From the NCBI RefSeq assembly GCF_000472505.1, contig NZ_AWZR01000001.1, positions 301,693 to 365,692 of the forward strand: a stretch of 64,000 nucleotides of DNA. The letters run 5' to 3'. The first letter of the stretch is position 1; each line of letters starts with the position of its first letter. Of this stretch, positions 27,949 to 35,121 are shown piece by piece. Origin of the DNA: Luteimonas sp. J29. GTDB taxonomy: Bacteria; Pseudomonadota; Gammaproteobacteria; Xanthomonadales; Xanthomonadaceae. The notes below the pieces were generated by a model. The model ran no database searches. It saw only the letters and a list, made by a program, of their open reading frames with translations, and was not told the origin of the DNA. Position numbers and translations under genes: made by a program.

Positions 27949-29031
27949 GTGCGCAAGATCATCCACATCGACATGGACGCGTTCTACGCCTCGGTGGAGC
28001 AGCGCGACGATCCGTCGTTGCGCGGCCGCCCGGTGGTGGTGGCCTGGCGCGGACCGCGTTCGGTCGTGTGCGCGGCCTCCTACGAGGCGCGGCGCTACGG
28101 CGTGCGCTCGGCGATGCCGGCGGTGCGGGCCGAGCGGCTGTGCCCGGAGGCGGTGTTCGTTCCGCCGGATTTCCCGCGCTACAAGGCGGTCTCGCGACAG
28201 GTGCAGGCGATCTTCCGTGAGCACACGCCGCTGGTGCAGCCGCTGTCGCTGGACGAGGCCTACCTCGACGTCACCGAGCCGCTCATCCCCTCGCCCAGCG
28301 CCACCGCCACCGCGCAGGCGATCCGGCAGCAGATACGCGAGCGCACGGGCCTGACCGCATCCGCGGGCGTGGCGCCGAACAAGTTCCTGGCCAAGATCGC
28401 CTCGGACTGGAACAAGCCCGACGGACTGTTCGTGATCCGTCCCGCGCAGGTCGATGCCTTCCTGCAGCCGCTGCCGGTATCGCGGATCCCGGGCGTGGGC
28501 AAGGTGATGCAGGGCAAGCTCGCCGGACTGGGCGTGGAAACGGTGGGCCAGCTGCGCGGGCTCGGCCTGGAAGAGCTCCAGGCCCGCTTCGGCAGCTTCG
28601 GCGCGTCGCTCTACCGGCGCGCCCGCGGCATCGACGAGCGCCCGGTGGAGCCGCACCAGCCGGTCAAGTCGGTGTCCAGCGAAGACACCTTCGAGACCGA
28701 CCTGCGCCTGGACGAACTCGAACCCCACGTCCGGCGCCTGGCGGCGAAGACCTGGGACGCGGCGGCCCGCAAGGGCGGGCGCGTCGGCCGCACCGTGGTG
28801 CTCAAGCTCAAGACCGCGCAGTTCCGCATCCACACCCGCAGCCTGACCCCGGACGTGCCGCCGGACAGCGCCGAGACGCTGTGCGCGGTCGCGCTGGCCC
28901 TGCTGCGGCGCGCCGACCTGCCGCCGGCCACCCGCTATCGCCTGGCGGGCGTGGGCCTGTCCAACTTCCGCGAGGCCGGGGAACCGGACCTGCAGCCGCC
29001 ACTGTTCCCCACCCTGGAGCCCGCCGCATGA
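27949..29031 (+). CDS. dinB: DNA polymerase IV (Y family)
   Basis: An error-prone translesion polymerase of 360 residues. It has D8 and D10 in HIDMDAFYASVE, D102-E103 in SLDEAYLD, the Y-family steric region SYEARRYGVRSAMP, a helix-hairpin-helix thumb (SRIPGVGKVMQGKL) and a little-finger domain. The start codon is GTG at 27949. A C-terminal beta-clamp-like motif (QPPLFPTL) is near the end. Its stop overlaps the ATG of the phosphatase gene (ATGA). No LexA-type box was recognised upstream, so SOS control is not shown by the sequence. Confidence 0.96.
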   Translation: MRKIIHIDMDAFYASVEQRDDPSLRGRPVVVAWRGPRSVVCAASYEARRYGVRSAMPAVRAERLCPEAVFVPPDFPRYKAVSRQVQAIFREHTPLVQPLSLDEAYLDVTEPLIPSPSATATAQAIRQQIRERTGLTASAGVAPNKFLAKIASDWNKPDGLFVIRPAQVDAFLQPLPVSRIPGVGKVMQGKLAGLGVETVGQLRGLGLEELQARFGSFGASLYRRARGIDERPVEPHQPVKSVSSEDTFETDLRLDELEPHVRRLAAKTWDAAARKGGRVGRTVVLKLKTAQFRIHTRSLTPDVPPDSAETLCAVALALLRRADLPPATRYRLAGVGLSNFREAGEPDLQPPLFPTLEPAA

Positions 29032-29753
29032 GGGACGCCAGCCCGCTGGGCCACGCTGCCGCCAGCGCCATCGGTCCGTCGTCCCCGTTTCCCGGTGCGG
29101 TCCTGTTCGACCTCGACGGCACCCTGGTCGACAGCGCCGGCGGGATCGCCTGGGCGCTGGACCGCACCCTGGAGGACCTCGGCCATGCGGCGGTGGGCGA
29201 GGCCCTGGCGCGGACCTGGATCGGCGAGGGCGCGCGGACGCTGCTGCGGCGCGCGCTGGCCCATGCCGGGTCCCCGCTCACCCGGGACGCGCCCGGATTC
29301 GCGCAGGCCTTCGAGCGGCTGATGCACCACTACGACGCGTCGCTGCCGCGCCAGGCCCGGGCGTATCCCGGTGCGGAGCAGGCGCTGCGCGGCCTGCGCG
29401 CCCGGGGCATCCGCGTGGCGTTGTGCACCAACAAGCCGGAACGGTTCATCGGGCCGCTGCTCGAGACGCTCTCGTGGCGCGGACTGTTCGACGCCGTCGT
29501 CGGTGGCGACACGCTCCCCGAAGCCAAGCCGTCGCCGCAACCGCTGCGGCACCTGGCCGAGGGGTTCGCCCTGCGGCCGGCCGATTGCGTGATGGTGGGC
29601 GATTCGCGCACCGACGCCGATGCCGCCCGGGCCGCGGGCATGCTGCTGGTGCTGGTGGACTACGGCTACCACCGTGGTTTCGACCTCGGGACGGCCGAGG
29701 CGGTCGCCATCACCCCGGACCTGCGCAGCCTGCTGGTGGGCGCGCCGGACTGA
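29028..29753 (+). CDS. gph: HAD-superfamily phosphoglycolate phosphatase
   Basis: A protein of 241 residues with the HAD motif I D-L-D-G-T-L-V-D near residue 27, motif II in LCTNKP, the motif III Lys in E-A-K-P-S-P-Q-P and motif IV G-D-S-R-T-D. The cap domain and pattern fit Gph, which removes phosphate from 2-phosphoglycolate formed during repair of 3'-phosphoglycolate DNA ends. This makes sense next to two repair polymerases. The ATG overlaps the dinB stop by 4 bp. The N-terminal extension of about 23 residues before the catalytic strand is longer than usual. Confidence 0.88.
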   Translation: MRDASPLGHAAASAIGPSSPFPGAVLFDLDGTLVDSAGGIAWALDRTLEDLGHAAVGEALARTWIGEGARTLLRRALAHAGSPLTRDAPGFAQAFERLMHHYDASLPRQARAYPGAEQALRGLRARGIRVALCTNKPERFIGPLLETLSWRGLFDAVVGGDTLPEAKPSPQPLRHLAEGFALRPADCVMVGDSRTDADAARAAGMLLVLVDYGYHRGFDLGTAEAVAITPDLRSLLVGAPD

Positions 29754-29851
29754 ACGCAAGCCGCGCCTGTCAGCACTCGACCGCGCCTGCTGACAACACC
29801 TCCACCGCGTCCGGCGCTAGGCTCGGGACAGAGCCTGGAGTGGAGGCAACG

Positions 29852-30331
29852 ATGAGCGACATACGACAGGGGGCGGCGGCGGCGCTGTGGCAGGACCTGG
29901 TCCGCGAGGCGCAGGCCGCCAGCGGCGGCACGCTGGACGAATCGCAGGAGAGCTACCTGGTGTTCGTGCTGCTGCGCCACCAGCGCGACGGGCAGCTGCT
30001 GGCCCGGATCCAGGCGCTGGAATGGCTGCATGCGCAGCAGCAGGTGGGCAGCGCCCGCGCCGACGCGCTGCGCGACGTGGGCGACCGCTGCCTGCTGGTG
30101 GCGGGCCTGTTCCCGGACCTCGCGCAGCGGCGCCGGGTGAGCGTGGACTACTTCATCGACCTGGGGCGCGGCGCCTACCAGGGCGTGGCCGACGCGGGGC
30201 GCGACGCCTACGCCGAGCTGTTCGCGCGCCTGGCCGAAGGGTATCGCCAGCTGGTGGCGGTCCTGCGCGGCGTGCGCGGGCCGGCGGGCGCGGCAGGCAT
30301 CCTGCCGCCCGCGCACGCGGTCCTGCACTGA
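29852..30331 (+). CDS. conserved hypothetical protein
   Basis: A protein of 159 residues with no signal peptide or membrane helix. It is predicted to be largely helical and has an Ala/Arg/Gln-rich composition, with clear coding bias and no internal repeats. The ATG at 29852 lies 7 bp after a GGAGTGGAGG site. It resembles short uncharacterised proteins found in Xanthomonadaceae, but I recognise no named domain. It stands alone after the phosphatase gene (98 bp) and converges with btuB. Confidence 0.7.
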   Translation: MSDIRQGAAAALWQDLVREAQAASGGTLDESQESYLVFVLLRHQRDGQLLARIQALEWLHAQQQVGSARADALRDVGDRCLLVAGLFPDLAQRRRVSVDYFIDLGRGAYQGVADAGRDAYAELFARLAEGYRQLVAVLRGVRGPAGAAGILPPAHAVLH

Positions 30332-30385
30332 GGCGACGCCGGTCGCGCGGGACGCCGGCGCAATCCCCGCCGGCGCCCGTGCCGG

Positions 30386-32260
30386 TCAGCGCGCCGGCCG
30401 CCAGCGCAGCGCGAGGTGGTACTCGCGTCCGGGCTGGAAATACCAGGCCACGGTTTCGTACGCGCGGTCGAACACGTTGCTGGCGCGCGCCAGCAGCGTC
30501 CAGTCCGGATGCGGCGAATACTCCAGCCGCAGGTCGGCCGTGGCGTACCCGCCCAGGCGCACGGTGTTGGCCGGGTCGTCGTAGCGCGCGCCGGCGCCCT
30601 TGACCGTGATGCCGGCGCGCAGCGGGCCGAACGTCCGGTCGAGCTCGATCCGGCCGGTGTTGCGCGCGCGCCGGGCCAACACGCGGTCGTGGTTCGCGCC
30701 GTGGCTGCGGTCGCGCGGGTCGGCGTGGCTCAACGCCACGGAGACGTCGGTGCCCGCGAGCGTGGTGCCGAAGCTGAACTCGGCGCCGCGCACCCGCGCC
30801 TGGTCGACGTTGCTGCCCACGCCGCGGTAGTCCGGCGGCGGATAGACGAACACGATCAGGTCGTCGATGCGGCTCTCGAACACGTCCAGCGACCAGTGGT
30901 GCCCGGCGCCGCTGCGCGCCAGCCCGAGGTTGAGGCTGACCGATTCCTCCGGACGCAGGCCGGGGCTCTCCGAGCCCGGGTAGTACAGGTCGTTGAACGT
31001 CGGCGCCTTGAAGCCGGTGCCCAGGCTCGCGGTCAGGCGCAGGCCGTTGCCCGCGTCCAGGCCCCAGCCCAGGCCGCCGGTGACGTGGCTGCCGAACTGC
31101 TCGTTGTCGTCGTGGCGCAGGCTGGCCTGGACGCGCTGCCTGCCCACGCGCCCGCCGTAGGCGGCGAACACGCCGGTGTTCGCGCGCCCGGACACGGCGT
31201 AGGCCGTGGTGCTGTCGACGCGGTCCTCGAGATGGTCGACGCCAAGGCTGAGCAGGTGCGCGCCCGCCAGCCGCACGTCGGCCTGCAGCGAGACGCTGTC
31301 GCGCCGGGTCTGGAAGCTGGCGCGCGGTTCGTCGTCGTGGAAGTCGTCGGAGCGGTCGACGCTGCGCGACAGGGCCAGCGTCGTCGCGACGCGACCTTGC
31401 GCCGGTGCGTGCAGCAGGCGCGCCCCGGCGATGCGCTGGCGGACCCGGGAGCGGTTGGTCCACGAGCCATCGAATTCGTTCTCGCCGTCGGCCTGCAGGA
31501 AGCGGCCGTCGAACGTGACCGCCTCGCCCAGCTGCAGGCCGCCGCGCAGCGTGATCGAGGTGTTGCGGTAGCCGTCGTCGTCCGGTTCGTCGGCGAAGCA
31601 GCCCTGGAACAGCGCGCCCGAGCCGCGGCAGGCATTGATGCCGTCGGTCGAGTCGTAGGCGCCGTCCACGCCGAACCAGCCGCGCTGGCCGCGGTAGCCG
31701 AAGCCGGCGCTGGCCTCGCGCGCGCCGTGGCTGCCGGCGCCGGCCTGCGCGTGCCGCGACAGGCCGGGTGCGCCGCCGCCGCGGGTGAAGACCTGGATCA
31801 CGCCACCGATCGCCTCGGAGCCGTACAGGCTCGAGCGCGGCCCGCGGATGATCTCGATACGCTCGATCTGCGCCAGCGGCAGGTCCTGGAACGCCGGCAT
31901 GCCGGCGGTGGCCGAGTTCATCTTCACCCCGTCCACCAGCACCAGCACGTGGTCGGATTCGGTGCCGCGGATGTACAGGCTGCTGAGCTTGCCGCGGCCG
32001 CCGGTGTTGCCGACGTCGATGCCGGCGCGGCCGCCCAGCAGTTCGATCAGGTCGCGCGCCTGGCTGCGCTCGATCTCGTCGCGCTCGATCACCTCGGCCG
32101 GCACCAGGCTGTCGGCCAGGCGTTCCTGGCTGCGGCTGCCGGTGACGAGCACGGTGTCCAGGTCGGTGGCGCCGCCATCGGCGCGGGCGCCGGCGGGGAG
32201 CGCCAGCAGGGGAAACAACAGGATGGATGCGGCCACGGCCGCCGGGAAGGGATGACGCAT
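30386..32260 (-). CDS. btuB: vitamin B12 outer-membrane TonB-dependent receptor
   Basis: A protein of 624 residues (E. coli BtuB 614). It has a signal peptide of about 28 residues, the TonB box L-D-T-V-L-V-T-G-S-R, a plug with GRGKLSSLYIRGTESDHVLVLVDG-type sequence typical of BtuB, and a barrel ending in residues before Arg. The ATG at 32260 is preceded by CGGAGGA, and longer upstream starts would run through the riboswitch. A cobalamin riboswitch in the leader shows the substrate is cobalamin or a precursor. The C terminus is W-R-P-A-R, lacking the usual terminal Phe, which is unusual for an outer-membrane barrel. Confidence 0.93.
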   Translation of the reverse strand: MRHPFPAAVAASILLFPLLALPAGARADGGATDLDTVLVTGSRSQERLADSLVPAEVIERDEIERSQARDLIELLGGRAGIDVGNTGGRGKLSSLYIRGTESDHVLVLVDGVKMNSATAGMPAFQDLPLAQIERIEIIRGPRSSLYGSEAIGGVIQVFTRGGGAPGLSRHAQAGAGSHGAREASAGFGYRGQRGWFGVDGAYDSTDGINACRGSGALFQGCFADEPDDDGYRNTSITLRGGLQLGEAVTFDGRFLQADGENEFDGSWTNRSRVRQRIAGARLLHAPAQGRVATTLALSRSVDRSDDFHDDEPRASFQTRRDSVSLQADVRLAGAHLLSLGVDHLEDRVDSTTAYAVSGRANTGVFAAYGGRVGRQRVQASLRHDDNEQFGSHVTGGLGWGLDAGNGLRLTASLGTGFKAPTFNDLYYPGSESPGLRPEESVSLNLGLARSGAGHHWSLDVFESRIDDLIVFVYPPPDYRGVGSNVDQARVRGAEFSFGTTLAGTDVSVALSHADPRDRSHGANHDRVLARRARNTGRIELDRTFGPLRAGITVKGAGARYDDPANTVRLGGYATADLRLEYSPHPDWTLLARASNVFDRAYETVAWYFQPGREYHLALRWRPAR

Positions 32261-32389
32261 GCAGTCCTCCGTCGCGCGCACGCCCACGTACGCGCAGGGG
32301 TTACGGGGAGTCACGGACGAAGGAAGGCGCAGCGTGATCCATGCCGGCATCGCCGCCGCGACGCCCTCCGCGCCGCAACCAGTGGACTT

Positions 32390-32600
32390 CGTGGCCGGTC
32401 TCCGGACTTGCGCGCGAGGCATCCGATACCTCGGCCGACGCGCCTTCCCATGCCGTGCGGCACAGTGGCGGATGCGGCGGCCTGGACGCGCCTACCGTTG
32501 CGGGGGCAGTGCCGGACTGGCCGTGTCGCGTGGTGCGACGCCGGCGTCACCGGCTTCCCGTTTCAGCCCTTGGACGAACGTCCGCGGGCCACCTCGAAGC
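32390..32600 (-). promoter_or_regulatory. cobalamin (AdoCbl) riboswitch upstream of btuB
   Basis: Reading leftwards, the region has the conserved B12-element blocks in order: a G-A-A-G-C-C-G-G-T-G block near 32550, CTGCCCCCGCAACGGTA near 32500, the GCCACTG block near 32470, and AGTCCGGAGACCGGCC at 32408-32393. The distance to the btuB ATG is about 130 nt, which leaves room for an expression platform that hides the GGAGGA ribosome-binding site when B12 is bound. It is expected to lower btuB expression when cobalamin is abundant. Confidence 0.92.
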
Positions 32601-32702
32601 AGCCGCCATTGTAGAGGGCGCGGCGCGTGAATGCCGCACCGGGGCGGGCCGGCGCGCCTGCGGTGGCGTATGGACGCGCGCGCGGCGGCGGGGCGTCCGC
32701 CC

Positions 32703-33074
32703 TCAGTCGTCGCGCGAGGGCTCGTCGAACAGGTCGGGCGCCGGCATCGCGCCTTCGTCCTGGTGGTGGGTGGTGGTCACCGGCGCGGCCGCCGGGCGCC
32801 CGCGCGGCGGCGGGAGCTCGGCGGTCGCCGCCTCGACCGCGGCCACCAGTTCGGCGCGCCGGGCCTCGGGGACTTCCTGCCAGTGGCAGTCCCGGAGCGC
32901 CCCCTCGAGCGCGTAGAGCATGTTCAGGCTGGGCTTGAAGCCCGCGCGCCGCACGCGCATGAAGGCCTCCACCGCGCCCGCGGCGACCAGGTCGGCCTCG
33001 GTGTGCAGTCCCACCTGGCGCAGCCAGGCCGCGGACTTGGGACCGATGTTGCGCATCTTCAGCGGTGGATTCAT
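32703..33074 (-). CDS. TfoX C-terminal domain protein
   Basis: A protein of 123 residues whose first 80 or so match the TfoX/Sxy C-terminal domain: MRNIGPKSAAWL-QVGLHTEADLVAAGAVEAF, then LNMLYALEGA, a helix-hairpin-helix-like fold. The competence activator's N-terminal domain is absent, so this stand-alone form is unlikely to be a full Sxy regulator. The tail of about 40 residues is low-complexity, with Pro and Thr. Its ATG overlaps the stop of the methionine-sulfoxide reductase gene (ATGA), placing both in one operon. The role is not established. Confidence 0.85.
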   Translation of the reverse strand: MNPPLKMRNIGPKSAAWLRQVGLHTEADLVAAGAVEAFMRVRRAGFKPSLNMLYALEGALRDCHWQEVPEARRAELVAAVEAATAELPPPRGRPAAAPVTTTHHQDEGAMPAPDLFDEPSRDD

Positions 33075-33553
33075 GGCAGCGACTCGACGTAGATGCGGGC
33101 GATGGCTTCCAGCCCCTCCTGGTCGATAACGTCAAAACGGCCCGGATCCGGGCTGTCCAGGTCGAACACCCCGACCAGCCCCCCGTCGCGGACCAGGGGC
33201 ACGACCAGCTCCGAGCGCGAGGCCGCGTCGCAGGCGATGTGGCCGGGGAAGGCGTGGACGTCCTCGACCCGCTGGGTCTGGCGGGTGCGTGCGGCGGCCC
33301 CGCAGACGCCCTTGTCGAGCGGGATCCGCACGCAGGCCGGCAGCCCCTGGAACGGGCCGACCACCAGTTCGGTGCCGTCGAAGAAGTAGAAGCCCACCCA
33401 GTTCAGCCGCGGCAGCGCGTGGTAGACCAGCGCCGAGAGGTTGGCCGCGTTGGCGATGCGGTCGCGCTCGCCATGGAGCAGGGCCCGGGCCTGCCCGGCC
33501 AGCTGCCGGTACTGCTGCGGCCGGTCACCGCTTAGACTGGGAACGCTGAACAT
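33071..33553 (-). CDS. msrC: free methionine-(R)-sulfoxide reductase (GAF domain)
   Basis: A protein of 160 residues made of one GAF domain. The three cysteines of the fRMsr mechanism are all present: C74 in LPAC, C84 in K-G-V-C-G and C108 in G-H-I-A-C-D-A-A-S. They are exactly 10 positions before Cys84, Cys94 and Cys118 of the E. coli enzyme. It reduces free (not protein-bound) methionine-R-sulfoxide. The ATG at 33553 gives the standard N terminus, and in-frame upstream sequence is antisense to the next gene. It is followed by the overlapping TfoX-like gene. Confidence 0.94.
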   Translation of the reverse strand: MFSVPSLSGDRPQQYRQLAGQARALLHGERDRIANAANLSALVYHALPRLNWVGFYFFDGTELVVGPFQGLPACVRIPLDKGVCGAAARTRQTQRVEDVHAFPGHIACDAASRSELVVPLVRDGGLVGVFDLDSPDPGRFDVIDQEGLEAIARIYVESLP

Positions 33554-33596
33554 GGGGGCAGTGTAGCAGCGGGTTCGCGCCCGCTCCGGAGGCCGT

Positions 33597-34367
33597 GTGG
33601 GCAGGCTGGACCATCTCGATCGCGATGCCGCGGGGTTCCGGCTGCGTGGACAGCAGGTGACCCGCCTGGAGACCTTCGTCGACGCGGCGTTCGCCTTCTC
33701 GCTGACCCTGCTGGTGATCTTTACCAGCGAGTTGCCCCAGAGCGCGGCCGAACTGCGCGAGGCGCTGAGGAAGGTGCCGGCCTTCGCCGCCTGCTTCGCC
33801 CTGCTGATGATGTTCTGGGCGGCGCACAACCGCTGGAGCCGCCGCACCGGGCTGGAGGACGCGCGCGCGACGCTGCTCAGCCTGGCCTTCGTGCTGGTCG
33901 TGATGGTGTACGTGTATCCGCTGCGGATGGTGGTCTCGAGCTTCCTCTCGCTCCTCACCGCGGGCTGGCTGCCAGGCGAACTGCGCCTCGCGCCCGGTTC
34001 GCTCATGGGCGACCTGCAGACGACCTTCCTCGTCTACAGCCTCGGTTTCGGACTGCTGGCCTGGCTGCTGTGGCGGATGAACGCGTACGCCTTGCGCCGC
34101 GCCGCGACGCTGGAACTCGACGCCAACGAGCGCCACCTGCTGCGCACCGAAAGCGGGTCGCATGCGATCCTGGCCACGGTGGCGGGCGCGAGCCTGGCGC
34201 TCGCGCTGCTGCTGTACGCGGTCGGCCCCGCGCCCGACGGCCCGTGGCGCCTGCTGGCGGGCGCGCCGATGTGGCTGTACTGCGTGCTCGCGGCGTGGAT
34301 GCGGGGCTACCACGTGCGTCGCGAGCGGAGCCGGCGTGCGCTGGCCGGCGACGGAGGACGCGCGTGA
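33597..34367 (+). CDS. TMEM175 / DUF1211 family membrane protein
   Basis: A protein of 256 residues with about six hydrophobic helices. The first helix R-L-E-T-F-V-D-A-A-F-A-F-S matches the TMEM175 signature (R-x3-F-x-D-x2-F-A-F/I-x3), a potassium channel family in animals and bacteria. Bacterial members are usually about 200 residues. The longer loop between helices 3 and 4 and the Arg-rich C terminus are extra. The start is GTG at 33597. Its stop overlaps the GTG start of bioD (GTGA), so the two genes are coupled although unrelated in function. Confidence 0.82.
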   Translation: MGRLDHLDRDAAGFRLRGQQVTRLETFVDAAFAFSLTLLVIFTSELPQSAAELREALRKVPAFAACFALLMMFWAAHNRWSRRTGLEDARATLLSLAFVLVVMVYVYPLRMVVSSFLSLLTAGWLPGELRLAPGSLMGDLQTTFLVYSLGFGLLAWLLWRMNAYALRRAATLELDANERHLLRTESGSHAILATVAGASLALALLLYAVGPAPDGPWRLLAGAPMWLYCVLAAWMRGYHVRRERSRRALAGDGGRA

Positions 34368-35029
34368 GCCGGGCATGGTTCGTCACCGGCACCGACACCG
34401 GCGTGGGCAAGACCTTCGCCTCGGTGGCGCTGCTGCACGCGCTGCGCGGGCGCGGCCTGCGCGCGGTCGGCATGAAGCCGGTGGCGGCGGGCTGCGAGCG
34501 CACTGCGCAAGGGTGGCGCAACGAGGATGCGCTGGCGCTGCTGGCGGCCAGCGATCCGGTGCCCGCGTACGCCGACCTCAATCCCGTCGCGCTGCCGGCG
34601 GCCACCGCGCCGCAGCTGGCGGCGCGCGAGGCCGGCGTCGAGGTGGCCCTTCCGCGGCTGCTGGACGCGTTCTCGCGACTGTCGGCGCAGGCCGACGCAG
34701 TCGTGGTCGAGGGCGCGGGCGGCTGGGCGGCGCCGCTGGGCGATGGCCTGGAGCAGTCGGCGATCGCGCGCGCGATCGGCGGCGAGGTGCTGCTGGTGGT
34801 CGGCCTGCGCCTGGGCTGCCTGAGCCACGCCCGCCTCACCGCGCGCGCGGTCGAAGCCGACGGCTGCCGCCTGGCGGGCTGGATCGGCAACCGCGTCGAC
34901 CCGGCCTTCGAACGCGTGGACGACTACCTCGGCCTGCTGGGCGAGGCGCTTCCCGCGCCCTGCCTGGGCGTCCTCGGCCACGGCGTCGATCCCCGCGCCG
35001 CGGCGTCCGCCCTGGCGCTCCCCCCGTAG
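34364..35029 (+). CDS. bioD: dethiobiotin synthetase
   Basis: An ATP-dependent ring-closing enzyme of biotin synthesis, 221 residues. It has the P-loop T-G-T-D-T-G-V-G-K-T near residue 8, the catalytic-Lys region G-M-K-P-V-A-A-G-C and the segment V-E-G-A-G-G-W-A-A-P-L. It starts with GTG at 34364, overlapping the previous stop. No other biotin gene is in the window, so bioD is separated from bioA/B/F here. The stop codon TAG falls inside a family-specific intergenic repeat (35026-35049). Confidence 0.95.
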   Translation: MSRAWFVTGTDTGVGKTFASVALLHALRGRGLRAVGMKPVAAGCERTAQGWRNEDALALLAASDPVPAYADLNPVALPAATAPQLAAREAGVEVALPRLLDAFSRLSAQADAVVVEGAGGWAAPLGDGLEQSAIARAIGGEVLLVVGLRLGCLSHARLTARAVEADGCRLAGWIGNRVDPAFERVDDYLGLLGEALPAPCLGVLGHGVDPRAAASALALPP

Positions 35030-35049
35030 GAGCGGCTTCAGCCGCGACC
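35026..35049. repeat. Xanthomonadaceae short intergenic repeat (GTAGGAGCGGCTTCAGCCGC type)
   Basis: GTAGGAGCGGCTTCAGCCGC followed by GACC is a hairpin element (GCGGCT / AGCCGC around TC) that I recognise as highly repeated between genes in Lysobacter, Stenotrophomonas and Xanthomonas. The bioD stop codon (35027-35029) is made by its first bases. Confidence 0.65.
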
Positions 35050-35121
35050 CGGTCCCCGGGCAGGCGGCGCGCCGACGTTCCCCGGTCGCGCCGCCTCTCT
35101 CGCCAGGCCTGCTGCGGCGCC

